The notes under the pieces: model-generated | The model's input: only the letters and a program-made list of their open reading frames with translations | Databases searched by the model: none | Told to the model about the DNA's origin: nothing | Translations under genes and position numbers: made by a program | Part shown: one piece after another, positions 53,359-62,293 of the stretch | Numbering within the stretch: position 1 is the first letter of the stretch | Layout of the letters: every line of letters starts with the position of its first letter | Assembly: GCA_024637195.1 (NCBI GenBank) | Contig: JAGXFN010000013.1 | Span: 1 to 64,000 of the forward strand | Direction of reading: 5' to 3' | Length of the DNA stretch: 64,000 nucleotides | Origin: Arcobacter sp. | GTDB taxonomy: Bacteria; Campylobacterota; Campylobacteria; Campylobacterales; Sulfurimonadaceae

Positions 53359-55281
53359 TCAGGCTTCTAAAGGAAGCGAGACTATAAACTCTGCGCCCTC
53401 TTTGCTGTTGCGCAGGCTAAGCGTGCCCTTCATGTGCTCTTCGATGATCATCTTCGACATATAGAGCCCCAGGCCCGTTCCCTGGCTGGCTTTGGTCGAG
53501 AAGTAAGGCTCAAATATCTTCTCTAGGTTCTCCTCTTTGACCCCGTCCCCGTTGTCGCATACACTGATCTTTGCTCTGCCCTGCTCTTCATAGATGCGAA
53601 CCCTTATTCTTGCCTCCTCTTTGCCGCTGAGCGCCTCCTGGGCATTCTTGAGCAGATTGAGCAGAACCTGGAGCATCTCGTTCTTGTAGAGCATGAGTTT
53701 TTTGTCACAAAGGTACTCTTTTTCCAGACGTATCGCCTGCGTCGCCAGCCCTTTTTCAATGAGCCCTATTGCGCTGTCTGCCAAGTCGCACAAACACACC
53801 TTCTCTTTCTCCTTGTCGGGTTTGAAGAAGTCTCTGAAATCGTCTATCGTATGCGACATGTACTCCAAAAGATTTTCTCCCTCTTTGAGCTTGGATTGAA
53901 GGTACTCCTGCGAGAGCGTTCTCTCATCATAGGCACCTTCAATGTTCATCATCACATAAGAGAGCTGGTTGAGCGGCTGACGCCACTGGTGTGCGATCAT
54001 GGAGATCATATCTCCCATAGCTGCCATCTTGGACTGCTGGATCAGCATCTTCTCTTTCTCCCTTTGCGCAGCCACTTCTATTTCAACCCGCTCTTTGAGC
54101 GAATCATTGAGCGCCTGAAGAGCATTTTCACGCTCTTTTACACGCTCTTTATACTCGATAAAGATTGTACTTATACGGCGAGAAAGAGAGAGCGTCATCA
54201 AGATGACCAGTACTGCCAGGATAAAAGAGAAGATCAAGATTGTGCGGATCTCCTCTTCTATCTCTTTTTTGAGTGAAGCCTGCTGCTTGTCGATCGCTTT
54301 TTGAAGGTTTAGCGCGTAAAACCCTGTCGTAATCACCCAATCGAAGGGTTTAAAATAGACACTCAATGTTGTTTTATAGGAGAACTGCTCATGTCGCCTT
54401 GATTTTGAGTGGTAAGTCACATAACCACCGCCCTCTTTTTTCGCAGCAGAAATCTGTTCTTTTATATACTCAAAACCGTTCTTGTCTTTGAGGTGCAAGA
54501 TATTTGAGTCAAGCTCCATCTGGGGATGGTAGATGATCCGGCCTTCTGAGTTAACGATATAGTAGTATTCGTCCGGATCGCTTTGAATCGCAGAGAGGTT
54601 TGTAATCATGTTTTTCTTGATACGCTCATACTCATCATAGTAGTACATCCCCGTACTGAAAAACCAGTTGTAATGTCCGAAATCTTTAAGATACTGCAAT
54701 TGAATGCGTGGATTTTTAGGGTTGAAACGCGTCTTTATAAAGGCTTCTTTCTTGTCATCTACAGCCGCAATAGCTTCTTGGATGATCTTACGTCCGTCAG
54801 CGTCTTCATACTCAAAAATATTTCCCTGCAGCTCTTTGTCACGGGCTAAGAAATTGTTTCCTTGTTTGTCTATGACCCAGATATAGTCCTTCTTCTCTCC
54901 CCACTCCATCCGCGACAATGCACCCAGGATCAGCACCTTTACCGCCTGTTCATTGTAACCTTTGGAGTATCTGTGGTAGAGGAACCGGGCCGTGTCATAG
55001 GCGATATTCACCCGTGAAACAAGCTCCTCCCGCATCGGCTCTTCCATGTTTTCATACTTTTTTTGAAGGAGCATCTGTATGGATTGCAGCCGTTCTTGCA
55101 GCTGTTTTTTCTCGCTGAGGATATACTCCTGCTTCAAGCGTTCGCTCTCGATCTTGAAGTGCTGATGACGGTACAAAATGTAAAAATAGGTGATCAGCAC
55201 GGTCAGGAGTATGACCGAAAGTACCGGCACAATGATCATCAGACGCGGGATGTTCTTCTCACGCAGAAGCAGACTAAACAT
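53359..55281 (-). CDS. Cache-domain sensor histidine kinase
   Basis: 640 residues from ATG 55281 (8-base overlap with rmuC). Membrane helix about 14-37; a double Cache periplasmic sensor (about 75-325) with WVIDKQGNNFLARDKEL and YYIVNSEGRIIYHPQ as starts of its two lobes; a second helix (about 345-365); a coiled coil; then the H-box MISMIAHQWRQPLNQLSYVM (about 426-445) and HATPase with NLLKNAQEAL, GDGV and GTGLGLYMSKMI. Cache domains usually bind small organic ligands outside the cell. Ligand not predictable here. Confidence 0.9.
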   Translation of the reverse strand: MFSLLLREKNIPRLMIIVPVLSVILLTVLITYFYILYRHQHFKIESERLKQEYILSEKKQLQERLQSIQMLLQKKYENMEEPMREELVSRVNIAYDTARFLYHRYSKGYNEQAVKVLILGALSRMEWGEKKDYIWVIDKQGNNFLARDKELQGNIFEYEDADGRKIIQEAIAAVDDKKEAFIKTRFNPKNPRIQLQYLKDFGHYNWFFSTGMYYYDEYERIKKNMITNLSAIQSDPDEYYYIVNSEGRIIYHPQMELDSNILHLKDKNGFEYIKEQISAAKKEGGGYVTYHSKSRRHEQFSYKTTLSVYFKPFDWVITTGFYALNLQKAIDKQQASLKKEIEEEIRTILIFSFILAVLVILMTLSLSRRISTIFIEYKERVKERENALQALNDSLKERVEIEVAAQREKEKMLIQQSKMAAMGDMISMIAHQWRQPLNQLSYVMMNIEGAYDERTLSQEYLQSKLKEGENLLEYMSHTIDDFRDFFKPDKEKEKVCLCDLADSAIGLIEKGLATQAIRLEKEYLCDKKLMLYKNEMLQVLLNLLKNAQEALSGKEEARIRVRIYEEQGRAKISVCDNGDGVKEENLEKIFEPYFSTKASQGTGLGLYMSKMIIEEHMKGTLSLRNSKEGAEFIVSLPLEA

Positions 55282-56671
55282 CAGCGTAACTCTTTTCAAG
55301 AAGAGAAGCATCTATCTTTTTCTGCGTCTTTATCCCCAGTTTTTTCATCTCCTCTGTCCGGCGTATCAGGTTGCCGCGGCCGCTTTTCAGCTTGTTCATC
55401 GCCATGTCGTAGCTCTCCTGCGTCTTGTTAAGTTGCATACCGATCTTGCTCATATCCTCAACAAAAGAGACAAATTTGTCATACAGAGCAGCCGCTTTCT
55501 GGGCTATCTCCTGGGCATTTTGCTCCTGACGCTCGTTTCGCCAGATATACTCGATGGTGCGCAGGGTCACCAGAAGTGTGGAAGGGCCGACGACCATGAT
55601 GTTTTGGCGTATCGCCTCCTCAAAGAAATCGGCATCGTTTTCCAGCGCAAGCATATACGCGCCCTCTATAGGCGTAAAAAGAAGTATAAAGTCCAGACTC
55701 TTCACTCCGACAAGATCTTCATACCGTTTCTCGCTCAAGCCTTTGATATGTGCGCGAATTGAGGCCACATGCTGCTTTTTCGCACTTTTTTTCGCCTCTT
55801 CATCCTCGGCTTTTATGTAGTGCTCGTAAGCGATCAACGAGACCTTCGAGTCGATGACGATATCTTTTTTGTCGGGCAGATGCACCAGTACATCAGGACG
55901 GTAGAGCTTGCCCGCGCCGTCTTTGTAACTGCCCTGTGTCTCATACTCATACCCCTCGCGCAGACCTGAGCTTTCAAGTATCCGCTCCAGTATCAGTTCT
56001 CCCCAGTTTCCCTGAGTCTTATTTTCCCCTTTTAGCGCCTTGGTAAGGTTGTTCGCGTCGTCGCTAAGACGTTCGTTTAGACTTCGCAGCTGGATGATCT
56101 GGTCTTTGAGCAGATGGCGCTCTTTTGTTTCGGTAATATAGTTTTCTTCAATCTTTTTACCAAAGGCATTTACCTGCTCTTTAAAGGGCTTCAAGATTGT
56201 GTCTAACTGCATTCTGTTCTGCTCAGCATGCACCTGTGATCTCTGCTCAAAGATATCATTCGCAAGTTTTGAGAACTGAAGTTTCATCTCCTCTTCAGCG
56301 CCCTTGAGCAGTGCCAGTTTTTCGCTGTTTTGGCGGCGTTCCTCTTCCAAATGTACCCGCAGTGAAGAGGCTTCAGAGAGAGCAAGTGAATACTTGTCCT
56401 GCAGATTTTTAAGGACACCCACCTGTTCTTTGTAGATATTTTTTTCCACTTCGATACCTGAAAGCGCCGTCTGAATCCCAAGGTTCTCTTCGCGTAAGGC
56501 TTCATATCGGATCTGTATGTTCTCACATTCTTTTTCCAGCTCATCGCCGGCTTCTTTCATGCTTCTAAGTTGCTCCTCCTGCATCTTCATCTTGGGAAAA
56601 TAGAGCAGGTAGGCTGTTGAAAAACCCAGAAACAGGCCCGCGCCGCTGAGTGCAAATATCGTGTAGTCCAT
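55274..56671 (-). CDS. rmuC: DNA recombination protein RmuC
   Basis: 465 residues. An N-terminal membrane helix (about 3-22), a long coiled coil (about 28-210) and a nuclease-like RmuC domain (about 215-400) with TQGNWGELILERILESSGLR, YRPDVLVHLPDKKDIVIDSK and FILLFTPIEGAYMLALENDA. RmuC limits recombination of inverted repeats; its biochemical activity is not fully settled, though the DxK-like motif fits the PD-(D/E)XK fold. Normal length. Confidence 0.92.
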   Translation of the reverse strand: MDYTIFALSGAGLFLGFSTAYLLYFPKMKMQEEQLRSMKEAGDELEKECENIQIRYEALREENLGIQTALSGIEVEKNIYKEQVGVLKNLQDKYSLALSEASSLRVHLEEERRQNSEKLALLKGAEEEMKLQFSKLANDIFEQRSQVHAEQNRMQLDTILKPFKEQVNAFGKKIEENYITETKERHLLKDQIIQLRSLNERLSDDANNLTKALKGENKTQGNWGELILERILESSGLREGYEYETQGSYKDGAGKLYRPDVLVHLPDKKDIVIDSKVSLIAYEHYIKAEDEEAKKSAKKQHVASIRAHIKGLSEKRYEDLVGVKSLDFILLFTPIEGAYMLALENDADFFEEAIRQNIMVVGPSTLLVTLRTIEYIWRNERQEQNAQEIAQKAAALYDKFVSFVEDMSKIGMQLNKTQESYDMAMNKLKSGRGNLIRRTEEMKKLGIKTQKKIDASLLEKSYADV

Positions 56672-56781
56672 TAGCTATCCTAAAATGATCATTGTCAGGT
56701 CAATTATACTCAAATTCCCCCGTATTCGTCTAAACTAGGCACTAGTAGAAATTCTTATGGTAATTATTAGTATTTTTTAAG

Positions 56782-56787
56782 TATAAT
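56782..56787 (+). promoter_or_regulatory. -10 element of the DEAD-box helicase gene
   Basis: Exact TATAAT in AAGTATAATTCCGC after a T-rich stretch. It predicts a leader of about 124 bases, unusually long for this window. Confidence 0.6.
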
Positions 56788-56809
56788 TCCGCAAAACAAG
56801 AGAATCGCT

Positions 56810-56913
56810 CGGTAATTACCGATGTTTCTTTAGTAAAATTTAATTGAGACCAATATTTTGTTCATGGGAATAGTACCTTGTGGGTGGATGAATGGTTTCA
56901 CACACAAAGGTAC
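56810..56913 (+). promoter_or_regulatory. Structured leader of the RNA helicase gene; hairpin covering the ribosome binding site
   Basis: A perfect 12-bp palindrome CGGTAATTACCG lies at 56810-56821. Further on, GTACC+TTGTG (56873-56882) pairs with CACAA, a bulged A, and GGTAC (56903-56913). The right arm contains the AAAGG ribosome-binding sequence (56906-56910) of the helicase. GGTGG (56883-56887) could also pair with CCACC (56913-56917). Such a leader would limit translation until it is melted or bound. Confidence 0.5.
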
Positions 56914-56917
56914 CACC

Positions 56918-58411
56918 ATGACATTTCAAGATTTCAATTTCAATGCGAACATTATGCGTTCAATCGAAGCCGTCGGCTTCAAACAGCCAAGCCCTATCCA
57001 AGAGCAGGCTATTCCACTTATTATGGAAGGCCACGATGTGGTCGGACAGGCGCACACAGGAACCGGTAAAACAGCAGCTTTCGGTCTTCCCGCTATCAAT
57101 GCCGTCAAGGGCGATGGCGTCCAGGTTCTAGTCATTACACCGACACGCGAACTGGCTAACCAGGTCAGTGACGAGCTTTACCTCTACGGACGCAACTCGA
57201 ACGTGCGTACTGTCACCATTTATGGCGGCCGTTCATACAGCCGTCAGGTAGACCTTGTCCGCCGCGGCGCTCAGGTCGTTGTTGCTACACCGGGTCGTCT
57301 TTTGGACATGCTCTCTAAAAATATGATCAAAGACTTCAACCCGTCTATGGTCATCCTTGATGAAGCCGACGAGATGCTTGATATGGGATTTTTGGATGAT
57401 ATCAACGAGATATTCAACTATCTTCCGACCGAGCGCCAAACTCTTCTTTTCTCAGCGACTATGCCTCAGCCGATTAAAAAGCTGGCTGACCGTATCCTGA
57501 AAAGCCCGAAGTTTATCTCTATTACACGTGAAGAGACATCAAACGACAACATATCACAAAACTACTATGTTATCGACGAGAACGAGCGTGATGATGCGAT
57601 GATCCGTCTTCTTGATGCAGGCGATACTAACAAAACTGTTGTCTTCTGCCGTATGAAGCGTGAAGTTGACCGAGTTTCGAACATCCTTTCAGCTGCAGGC
57701 TACTCGGCGAAGGGTCTTCATGGCGATATGGAACAAGACCAGCGTGACTCTGTCATCAAGGGCTTTAAAAGCGATGCAATCGATATCCTTGTCGCAACCG
57801 ATGTTGCCGCTCGCGGTATCCACATCAACGATGTCAGCCATGTTATCAACTACCATATCCCTTTTGATTCTGAGTCTTATGTTCACCGTATCGGCCGTAC
57901 AGGACGTGCAGGAAATAAGGGTATCGCCATCACATTGGTAACGCCGCATGAGTTCAAAGAGCTTCAACGCATCAAGTCCAAGATCGGCGCAACGATGGAG
58001 CAGTGCTACATCCCGACGAAGAACCAGGTTGTTCAGAGCCGTTTGGGCGCACTTGCTGACGAGATCTCCAAGCAGAAGGTCTTTGATGAGGCACAGCAGA
58101 TTGTCACCGCTCTAGGCGACAGTTTTGACCATGAGACACTACTCTACAAGGTCATCTCTGTTCTTTTAAGAAAAGAGCCGGTCAAGGGACCTGAAAATAT
58201 CGGGATCAACGAAGAAAAACTTGCGGCGATACTTTCTCGCATCGAGCAGCGTAACAGCGGTAAAGGTGGCCGTTCAGGCGGCGGGTACCGTGGACGAAGC
58301 ACAGGCGGCGCTCCTCGCGGACGCACAGGCGGCGGAAACCGTGAGGGTGGCCGTTCAGGCGGAGGCTACCGTGGTAACAGCGAAAACCGCACAGGCGGTC
58401 GTGACCGCTAG
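56918..58411 (+). CDS. DEAD-box ATP-dependent RNA helicase
   Basis: 497 residues. It unwinds RNA in ribosome assembly, RNA decay or cold adaptation. All motifs are present: F...GFKQPSPIQEQ (Q-motif), AHTGTGKT (I), PTRELANQ (Ia), TPGRLLDM, DEAD (II, in VILDEADEML), SATMP (III), VVFCRMKREVDR (IV), TDVAARGIH (V) and HRIGRTGRAG (VI). The last 50 residues are a Gly/Arg/Ser-rich RGG-like RNA-binding tail. ATG 56918 is chosen for AAAGG 7 bases upstream; the frame is open from 56858 but without a convincing start. Confidence 0.95.
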   Translation: MTFQDFNFNANIMRSIEAVGFKQPSPIQEQAIPLIMEGHDVVGQAHTGTGKTAAFGLPAINAVKGDGVQVLVITPTRELANQVSDELYLYGRNSNVRTVTIYGGRSYSRQVDLVRRGAQVVVATPGRLLDMLSKNMIKDFNPSMVILDEADEMLDMGFLDDINEIFNYLPTERQTLLFSATMPQPIKKLADRILKSPKFISITREETSNDNISQNYYVIDENERDDAMIRLLDAGDTNKTVVFCRMKREVDRVSNILSAAGYSAKGLHGDMEQDQRDSVIKGFKSDAIDILVATDVAARGIHINDVSHVINYHIPFDSESYVHRIGRTGRAGNKGIAITLVTPHEFKELQRIKSKIGATMEQCYIPTKNQVVQSRLGALADEISKQKVFDEAQQIVTALGDSFDHETLLYKVISVLLRKEPVKGPENIGINEEKLAAILSRIEQRNSGKGGRSGGGYRGRSTGGAPRGRTGGGNREGGRSGGGYRGNSENRTGGRDR

Positions 58412-58422
58412 TCACTACTTGC

Positions 58423-58454
58423 ATGAGGCGCAGTCTTGGCTGCCTCATCTTTTT
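58423..58454 (+). terminator. Terminator after the RNA helicase gene
   Basis: ATGAGGC (58423-58429), 12-base loop, GCCTCAT (58442-58448), then CTTTTT. Confidence 0.8.
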
Positions 58455-58489
58455 ACAATTAAATCCCTTCACTTCGCACTTTTTTACTC

Positions 58490-58495
58490 TATAAT
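58490..58495 (+). promoter_or_regulatory. -10 element of the HIT-family gene
   Basis: Exact TATAAT in ACTCTATAATATC after a T-run, 31 bases before the ATG. Confidence 0.55.
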
Positions 58496-58525
58496 ATCTT
58501 TTATCTTACGTCTAAAGTCCATACC

Positions 58526-58894
58526 ATGATTATTTATACCCATGCCGATTTTTATATCGAAGTCCACCAAAGCGAAATACCCTGGCTCAAACTCTTTACT
58601 ACCGTACCCTACAAAGAACTCACTGACGCGCCAAAAGCGCTTCGTATGATGCTCTATGAAGCTGTGGAGACTATTGAGATGCTGATGCGTGAATATTATC
58701 AGCCTGAAAAGATAAACATCGCGGCCTTTGGAAACTATCTGCCCCATCTTCATCTTCATGTGATGGCGCGCTTCAAGGAAGACAGTTACTTTCCAGAGCC
58801 GATGTGGGGGGTAAAACAGCGTGAGGCTGCACTTAAGCTTCCGCCTTGCGAGCCTTTTTACAAGAAAGTCCAAAAGGCGCTGCAGGAGCTATAG
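58526..58894 (+). CDS. HIT-family nucleotide hydrolase/transferase
   Basis: 122 residues, one HIT domain. The active-site triad motif HxHxHx is PHLHLHVMARF (about 74-84), preceded by the NIAAFGNYL strand. HIT proteins hydrolyse or transfer nucleoside monophosphates from nucleotide conjugates; the exact substrate cannot be read here. The C-terminal DSYFPEPMWG stretch is characteristic of this subgroup. It converges with the membrane protein gene, whose stop is adjacent. Confidence 0.87.
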   Translation: MIIYTHADFYIEVHQSEIPWLKLFTTVPYKELTDAPKALRMMLYEAVETIEMLMREYYQPEKINIAAFGNYLPHLHLHVMARFKEDSYFPEPMWGVKQREAALKLPPCEPFYKKVQKALQEL

Positions 58895-59413
58895 CTAAAC
58901 TTTTTTGCTTCTGTCTTTTTGCATCGCTTCTATCAACTCTTTATTCTCTTCTTCCATCCTGCCAAAGGCCTCTTTCAAGGCCGCATGCAACTCCTCGTCA
59001 CTCGAGTCCTCAGGGATTGCCGAATATTCACGAAAAAAGTCACTGTAGGGGTTTGTACCGGAAGAGAGCAGCACCTTCAGGTCTATGTTCGGAAAGTAAT
59101 ACTTCCACGAAGGTGAGACTCTTTTCAATACGGCTTTATTGTTTATCCATGAGAGCAAAAAAATAATGATCATGACGATAGACAAAAATACGATAAAAAA
59201 AATGATACTCTGTGCGATACCCAGGGCCTTGAAGACATAAGGGTTGAAGATCAGCGCGAACTCGATAAAAGGAAGCGATAAGAAGAAAAGCACGATAAGC
59301 GCACTGCTTATACCGCCTAGAGGCGCCAGATTGTAAAGCGTGCGTTTTTGAATACGTTTCTTAGCTCTGCTGCTGATACTGTCTAAAATAGAACGTAAAG
59401 CGTAGGTGGACAT
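58895..59413 (-). CDS. Membrane protein of unknown function
   Basis: 172 residues. A basic N-terminus (SSRAKKRIQKRTLYN) is followed by two long hydrophobic segments (about 35-58 and 65-90) and a soluble, acidic C-terminal part (about 95-172) with EEELHA-like helical stretches (DSSDEELHAALKEAF). I do not recognise the family. It lies 60 bases after the ctaB stop and terminator, on the same strand, so it may be a separate unit. Confidence 0.6.
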   Translation of the reverse strand: MSTYALRSILDSISSRAKKRIQKRTLYNLAPLGGISSALIVLFFLSLPFIEFALIFNPYVFKALGIAQSIIFFIVFLSIVMIIIFLLSWINNKAVLKRVSPSWKYYFPNIDLKVLLSSGTNPYSDFFREYSAIPEDSSDEELHAALKEAFGRMEEENKELIEAMQKDRSKKV

Positions 59414-59450
59414 AAAAAGTTCCTTATTGAGTTAGAGAGAAAAAGGTATA

Positions 59451-59475
59451 AAACTAAAGCAGAATGCTTTAGTTT
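59451..59475 (-). terminator. Terminator of the cytochrome oxidase operon
   Basis: AAACTAAAGCA, loop of 3, TGCTTTAGTTT: a perfect 11-bp inverted repeat starting at the ctaB stop codon. On the minus strand it ends in GTTTTAT. Confidence 0.75.
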
Positions 59476-60340
59476 AAAGTGCGGTGTGACGAATCACCAC
59501 ATCAATACTGACGAGAATGATCGCACATAAAAATAGTGTATTGAACTCTCTAAACACTCTGCGCGCATGAATCAGCTTAAAATCTTTTTTAAGAAGCTGA
59601 AAACTGCTCGCCAGGCAGAGTATGGCAACAAGAGCCAAAAGCAGAAGGATGATCATGTTGCTGACATTAAAGGTCAGAACCATAAAATACCCAGCCTGTA
59701 TCGTAAAGAGTGTCCATACGAAGGTCAGACGCTGCAGGCTGTTTTTTCCGAACAGGCGCATAGCGGTAGGATAACCCGCAGTCTTGTACTCTCCGTAAAG
59801 TACCATGACAAGAAGCCAGAAATGCGGGATCTGCCAGATAAAGTAAAACAGCCCCAAAGAGAGAAATTCTACTTCCATCAGACTGTGCCCTGCAGCGAGC
59901 CATCCGATAGCAGGAGGCACGACACCCAGCAAGGCACCCGGAACTACTGCCAATGCACTCTTTTTCTTCAGCGGAGTATAAAAACCGTTATACCAGATAA
60001 AAGAGAAGAGAAAGAGGTTGACACCGATCCAGCCCAGAAGATTGTAAATCAAGACAAGAGAAGCGGTGATCAAGATTGCAGCGATCAGCAGACCGGTTCT
60101 AGGAGAGTACTTTCCAGAGGCGATAGGACGGTTTTTGGTACGCTCCATCTCGGCATCTTCTTTGTATTCTTGTACCTGGTTGACCGTAGAAACACCCATT
60201 GCCACAAGAAGTACGGCAAAGGTTGCGATAAACATGTCCGTTCCAATCTCGCCCTTTGCCATAATATAGGCAAAGAGTGCGGAGAGACTCACCGCAAAAG
60301 AGAGAACGAACTTAGTCAGAACAATGAAGTCCTTGATCAT
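59474..60340 (-). CDS. ctaB: Protohaem IX farnesyltransferase (haem O synthase)
   Basis: 288 residues, eight to nine membrane helices, UbiA family. It adds a farnesyl tail to haem B, giving haem O, the precursor of haem A for aa3-type oxidases. The first Asp-rich motif is TVNQVQEYKEDAEMERTKNR (about 51-70); Glu replaces the usual first Asp of NxxxDxxxD, while D and MxRTxxRP are kept. It overlaps the coxB stop by 4 bases. No ctaA (haem A synthase) is in the window. Confidence 0.92.
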   Translation of the reverse strand: MIKDFIVLTKFVLSFAVSLSALFAYIMAKGEIGTDMFIATFAVLLVAMGVSTVNQVQEYKEDAEMERTKNRPIASGKYSPRTGLLIAAILITASLVLIYNLLGWIGVNLFLFSFIWYNGFYTPLKKKSALAVVPGALLGVVPPAIGWLAAGHSLMEVEFLSLGLFYFIWQIPHFWLLVMVLYGEYKTAGYPTAMRLFGKNSLQRLTFVWTLFTIQAGYFMVLTFNVSNMIILLLLALVAILCLASSFQLLKKDFKLIHARRVFREFNTLFLCAIILVSIDVVIRHTAL

Positions 60341-61263
60341 TCAGCTGTCTTAAGGTAATCAAGAAGGTCAGCAACCTCTTCATCGGACATGCTAAATGCC
60401 GGCATAACACCTGGTGCAAAACCTTCAGGAACATTTTTGTCAGGATTGACAATCGCATCTTTTAGGTAGGCTGCGTCGTATTTTGCAGTGATACCTTTGA
60501 GTGATGGACCCACAAGGATGGAATCATCTGATATAGAGTGACAGCCGTTACAGCCGTTTGACTCATAAAGCTCTTGACCTTTTGAGATCACAACATCTTC
60601 AGCACCCGGAGTACGCTTGTCACTTTCAAACCATGCAACATACTCAGCCGGTTCCATAACATGAATCTTGGAGTACATATAAGAGTGGCGTGTACCGCAA
60701 TACTCAGCACATTCGACATCATACGTACCAATAGCGTCTGAGTTGAACCACTGCTTAGTCACACGACCAGGAACAACGTCCTCTTTCATACGAAATGCAG
60801 GAACATAATAAGAGTGGATAACATCGTTGATCGGCGCGCTCATGCTCAAAATAACATTTTGTCCTTTTGGAACAAAAAGCTCACCAGATTTGTGGACATA
60901 CCCATTAGCATTAGCAGGATAGGTATAGTTCCATGACCACTTTTTACCTTCTAGATCGACAACGATCGAAGTCGATGCATCCGGCATTGTTCGTGCCGTT
61001 TTCATCGAGTCATAGCCATACCAGAAAAAGACCATAAGCATGATCGTCGGAACAACTGTCCATGTGATCTCTAGTCCAGTGTGGTGTGTAAAGTTTTCGA
61101 TCTCTTCATTTTTAACATTGCTTTCGCGGTATTTCCATGCAAAGTAGAGCATTGGCAGGACAACTGAACAAAACAGTGCAACTGAAATCCAGATATGGAT
61201 CCAAAACGCCTGATCAATATGTGCTGCTATGCTCGTAGCACTTGTATTAAATCCTTCTAACAT
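60337..61263 (-). CDS. coxB: Cytochrome c oxidase subunit II with fused cytochrome c domain (caa3 type)
   Basis: 308 residues. Two N-terminal membrane helices (about 22-45 and 70-92) lead to a periplasmic cupredoxin domain with the CuA site DVECAEYCGTRHSYMYSK (about 189-206), where two Cys, His and Met bind the dinuclear copper. A C-terminal cytochrome c domain (about 222-305) has the haem motif CNGCHS and a Met ligand in MPAFSMSD. Subunit II accepts electrons from soluble cytochrome c. The fusion defines caa3 oxidases. Confidence 0.95.
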   Translation of the reverse strand: MLEGFNTSATSIAAHIDQAFWIHIWISVALFCSVVLPMLYFAWKYRESNVKNEEIENFTHHTGLEITWTVVPTIMLMVFFWYGYDSMKTARTMPDASTSIVVDLEGKKWSWNYTYPANANGYVHKSGELFVPKGQNVILSMSAPINDVIHSYYVPAFRMKEDVVPGRVTKQWFNSDAIGTYDVECAEYCGTRHSYMYSKIHVMEPAEYVAWFESDKRTPGAEDVVISKGQELYESNGCNGCHSISDDSILVGPSLKGITAKYDAAYLKDAIVNPDKNVPEGFAPGVMPAFSMSDEEVADLLDYLKTAE

Positions 61264-61272
61264 ATGGCCCCC

Positions 61273-61599
61273 TTAGTGCGCAGGAGATGTTATATGACTA
61301 ACATCGCCGAATTGAAAATTGTTAACGTCTATAATAACAATAATGAAGAAAACAGTGACCAAGAATAATGAGAACAGTCCCATCGCTCCGATAAGTTTCT
61401 CACCTTTTAAGTGCATGTAATACATAAGAATCATCCATGCTTTAATAGCACCGATAGTCAACTGTGCAGCAAAGGTATGATCAGTAAGGAACATGCCCGG
61501 CTGAATAAATGTGACCGCGGTTAAGATCAAAAGTCCAACAAGAACCTTCCAGTAGCCAGCGTACTCTGACTTGTAGTTTACGTTTGTATTAGTGTCCAT
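61273..61599 (-). CDS. Cytochrome c oxidase subunit IV (CoxD/CtaF type)
   Basis: 108 residues from ATG 61599, preceded by GCAGGAG; a longer frame from 61626 is less likely. Three membrane helices, as in prokaryotic subunit IV proteins, with LVGLLILTAVTFIQPGMFL, KAWMILMYYMHLKGEKL and a third helix. The MYYMHLK stretch is typical. It overlaps coxC by 11 bases and lies 9 before coxB. Confidence 0.88.
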   Translation of the reverse strand: MDTNTNVNYKSEYAGYWKVLVGLLILTAVTFIQPGMFLTDHTFAAQLTIGAIKAWMILMYYMHLKGEKLIGAMGLFSLFLVTVFFIIVIIDVNNFQFGDVSHITSPAH

Positions 61600-62293
61600 G
61601 TACAACTCCTGCAATATCACCGGCACCGATCATATAGAAATAAGGGAAGACAAATACCCAGATAAGGTGTACAAGGTCCCAGTAAAGTGCGATGTTGAAA
61701 TGTAAAATGTGGTGACCCGGTGTTACCTTGCCTGCGTTAATACGCTTAAGCAACCATAACATGATCCCGATACCGATAATGATGTGGAAACCGTGAAGTC
61801 CCGTCATCGTAAAGTACATACCAAAAAACAAGATCTCGCCAAAAGGCTTAGAGAACTCATTGCCGGCTTGAAGCGCGTCAAGACCCAAGAAAACACCATG
61901 ATTATACTCAGCTGTCCACTCAACTGCCTTGATTCCAAGAAAGACTATCGCAAAAAAGATAGTCGCCCAAATCATCAGCTTTGCGCCTTTGACATCTCCG
62001 CTGCGCATTTTTAAGAGGCCAAGCCCCATGGTCAATGCAGAAAAGAGAAGAATCACGGTATTGATACCGCCAAGCACTCTGTTAAGACTCGCAGATGCGT
62101 TTATAAAGTCTTGATGATGCAATGAAAAGTAGTAGGTCAATACAAGGAACATCGCTCCAAACATCATAACCTCAGTAAACATGAACAACCAAAATCCAAG
62201 TTTACCTCCGTATGTATCGTCTTGCCAACCTTGAACCTCGTGTTCCTTCCCCTCGCGGTCTACCGCGATCTCTGGTACATATGCATGAGACAT
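61589..62293 (-). CDS. coxC: Cytochrome c oxidase subunit III
   Basis: 234 residues with about six membrane helices. Family features: KLGFWLFMFTEVMMFGAMFL (about 30-49) including the conserved Glu, TGLHGFHIIIGIGIMLWLL (near 162-180) and HFNIALYWDLVHLIWVFVFP (near 198-217). It stabilises the oxidase and its proton uptake. Starts on the coxA stop (1-base overlap). Confidence 0.95.
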   Translation of the reverse strand: MSHAYVPEIAVDREGKEHEVQGWQDDTYGGKLGFWLFMFTEVMMFGAMFLVLTYYFSLHHQDFINASASLNRVLGGINTVILLFSALTMGLGLLKMRSGDVKGAKLMIWATIFFAIVFLGIKAVEWTAEYNHGVFLGLDALQAGNEFSKPFGEILFFGMYFTMTGLHGFHIIIGIGIMLWLLKRINAGKVTPGHHILHFNIALYWDLVHLIWVFVFPYFYMIGAGDIAGVVHGH

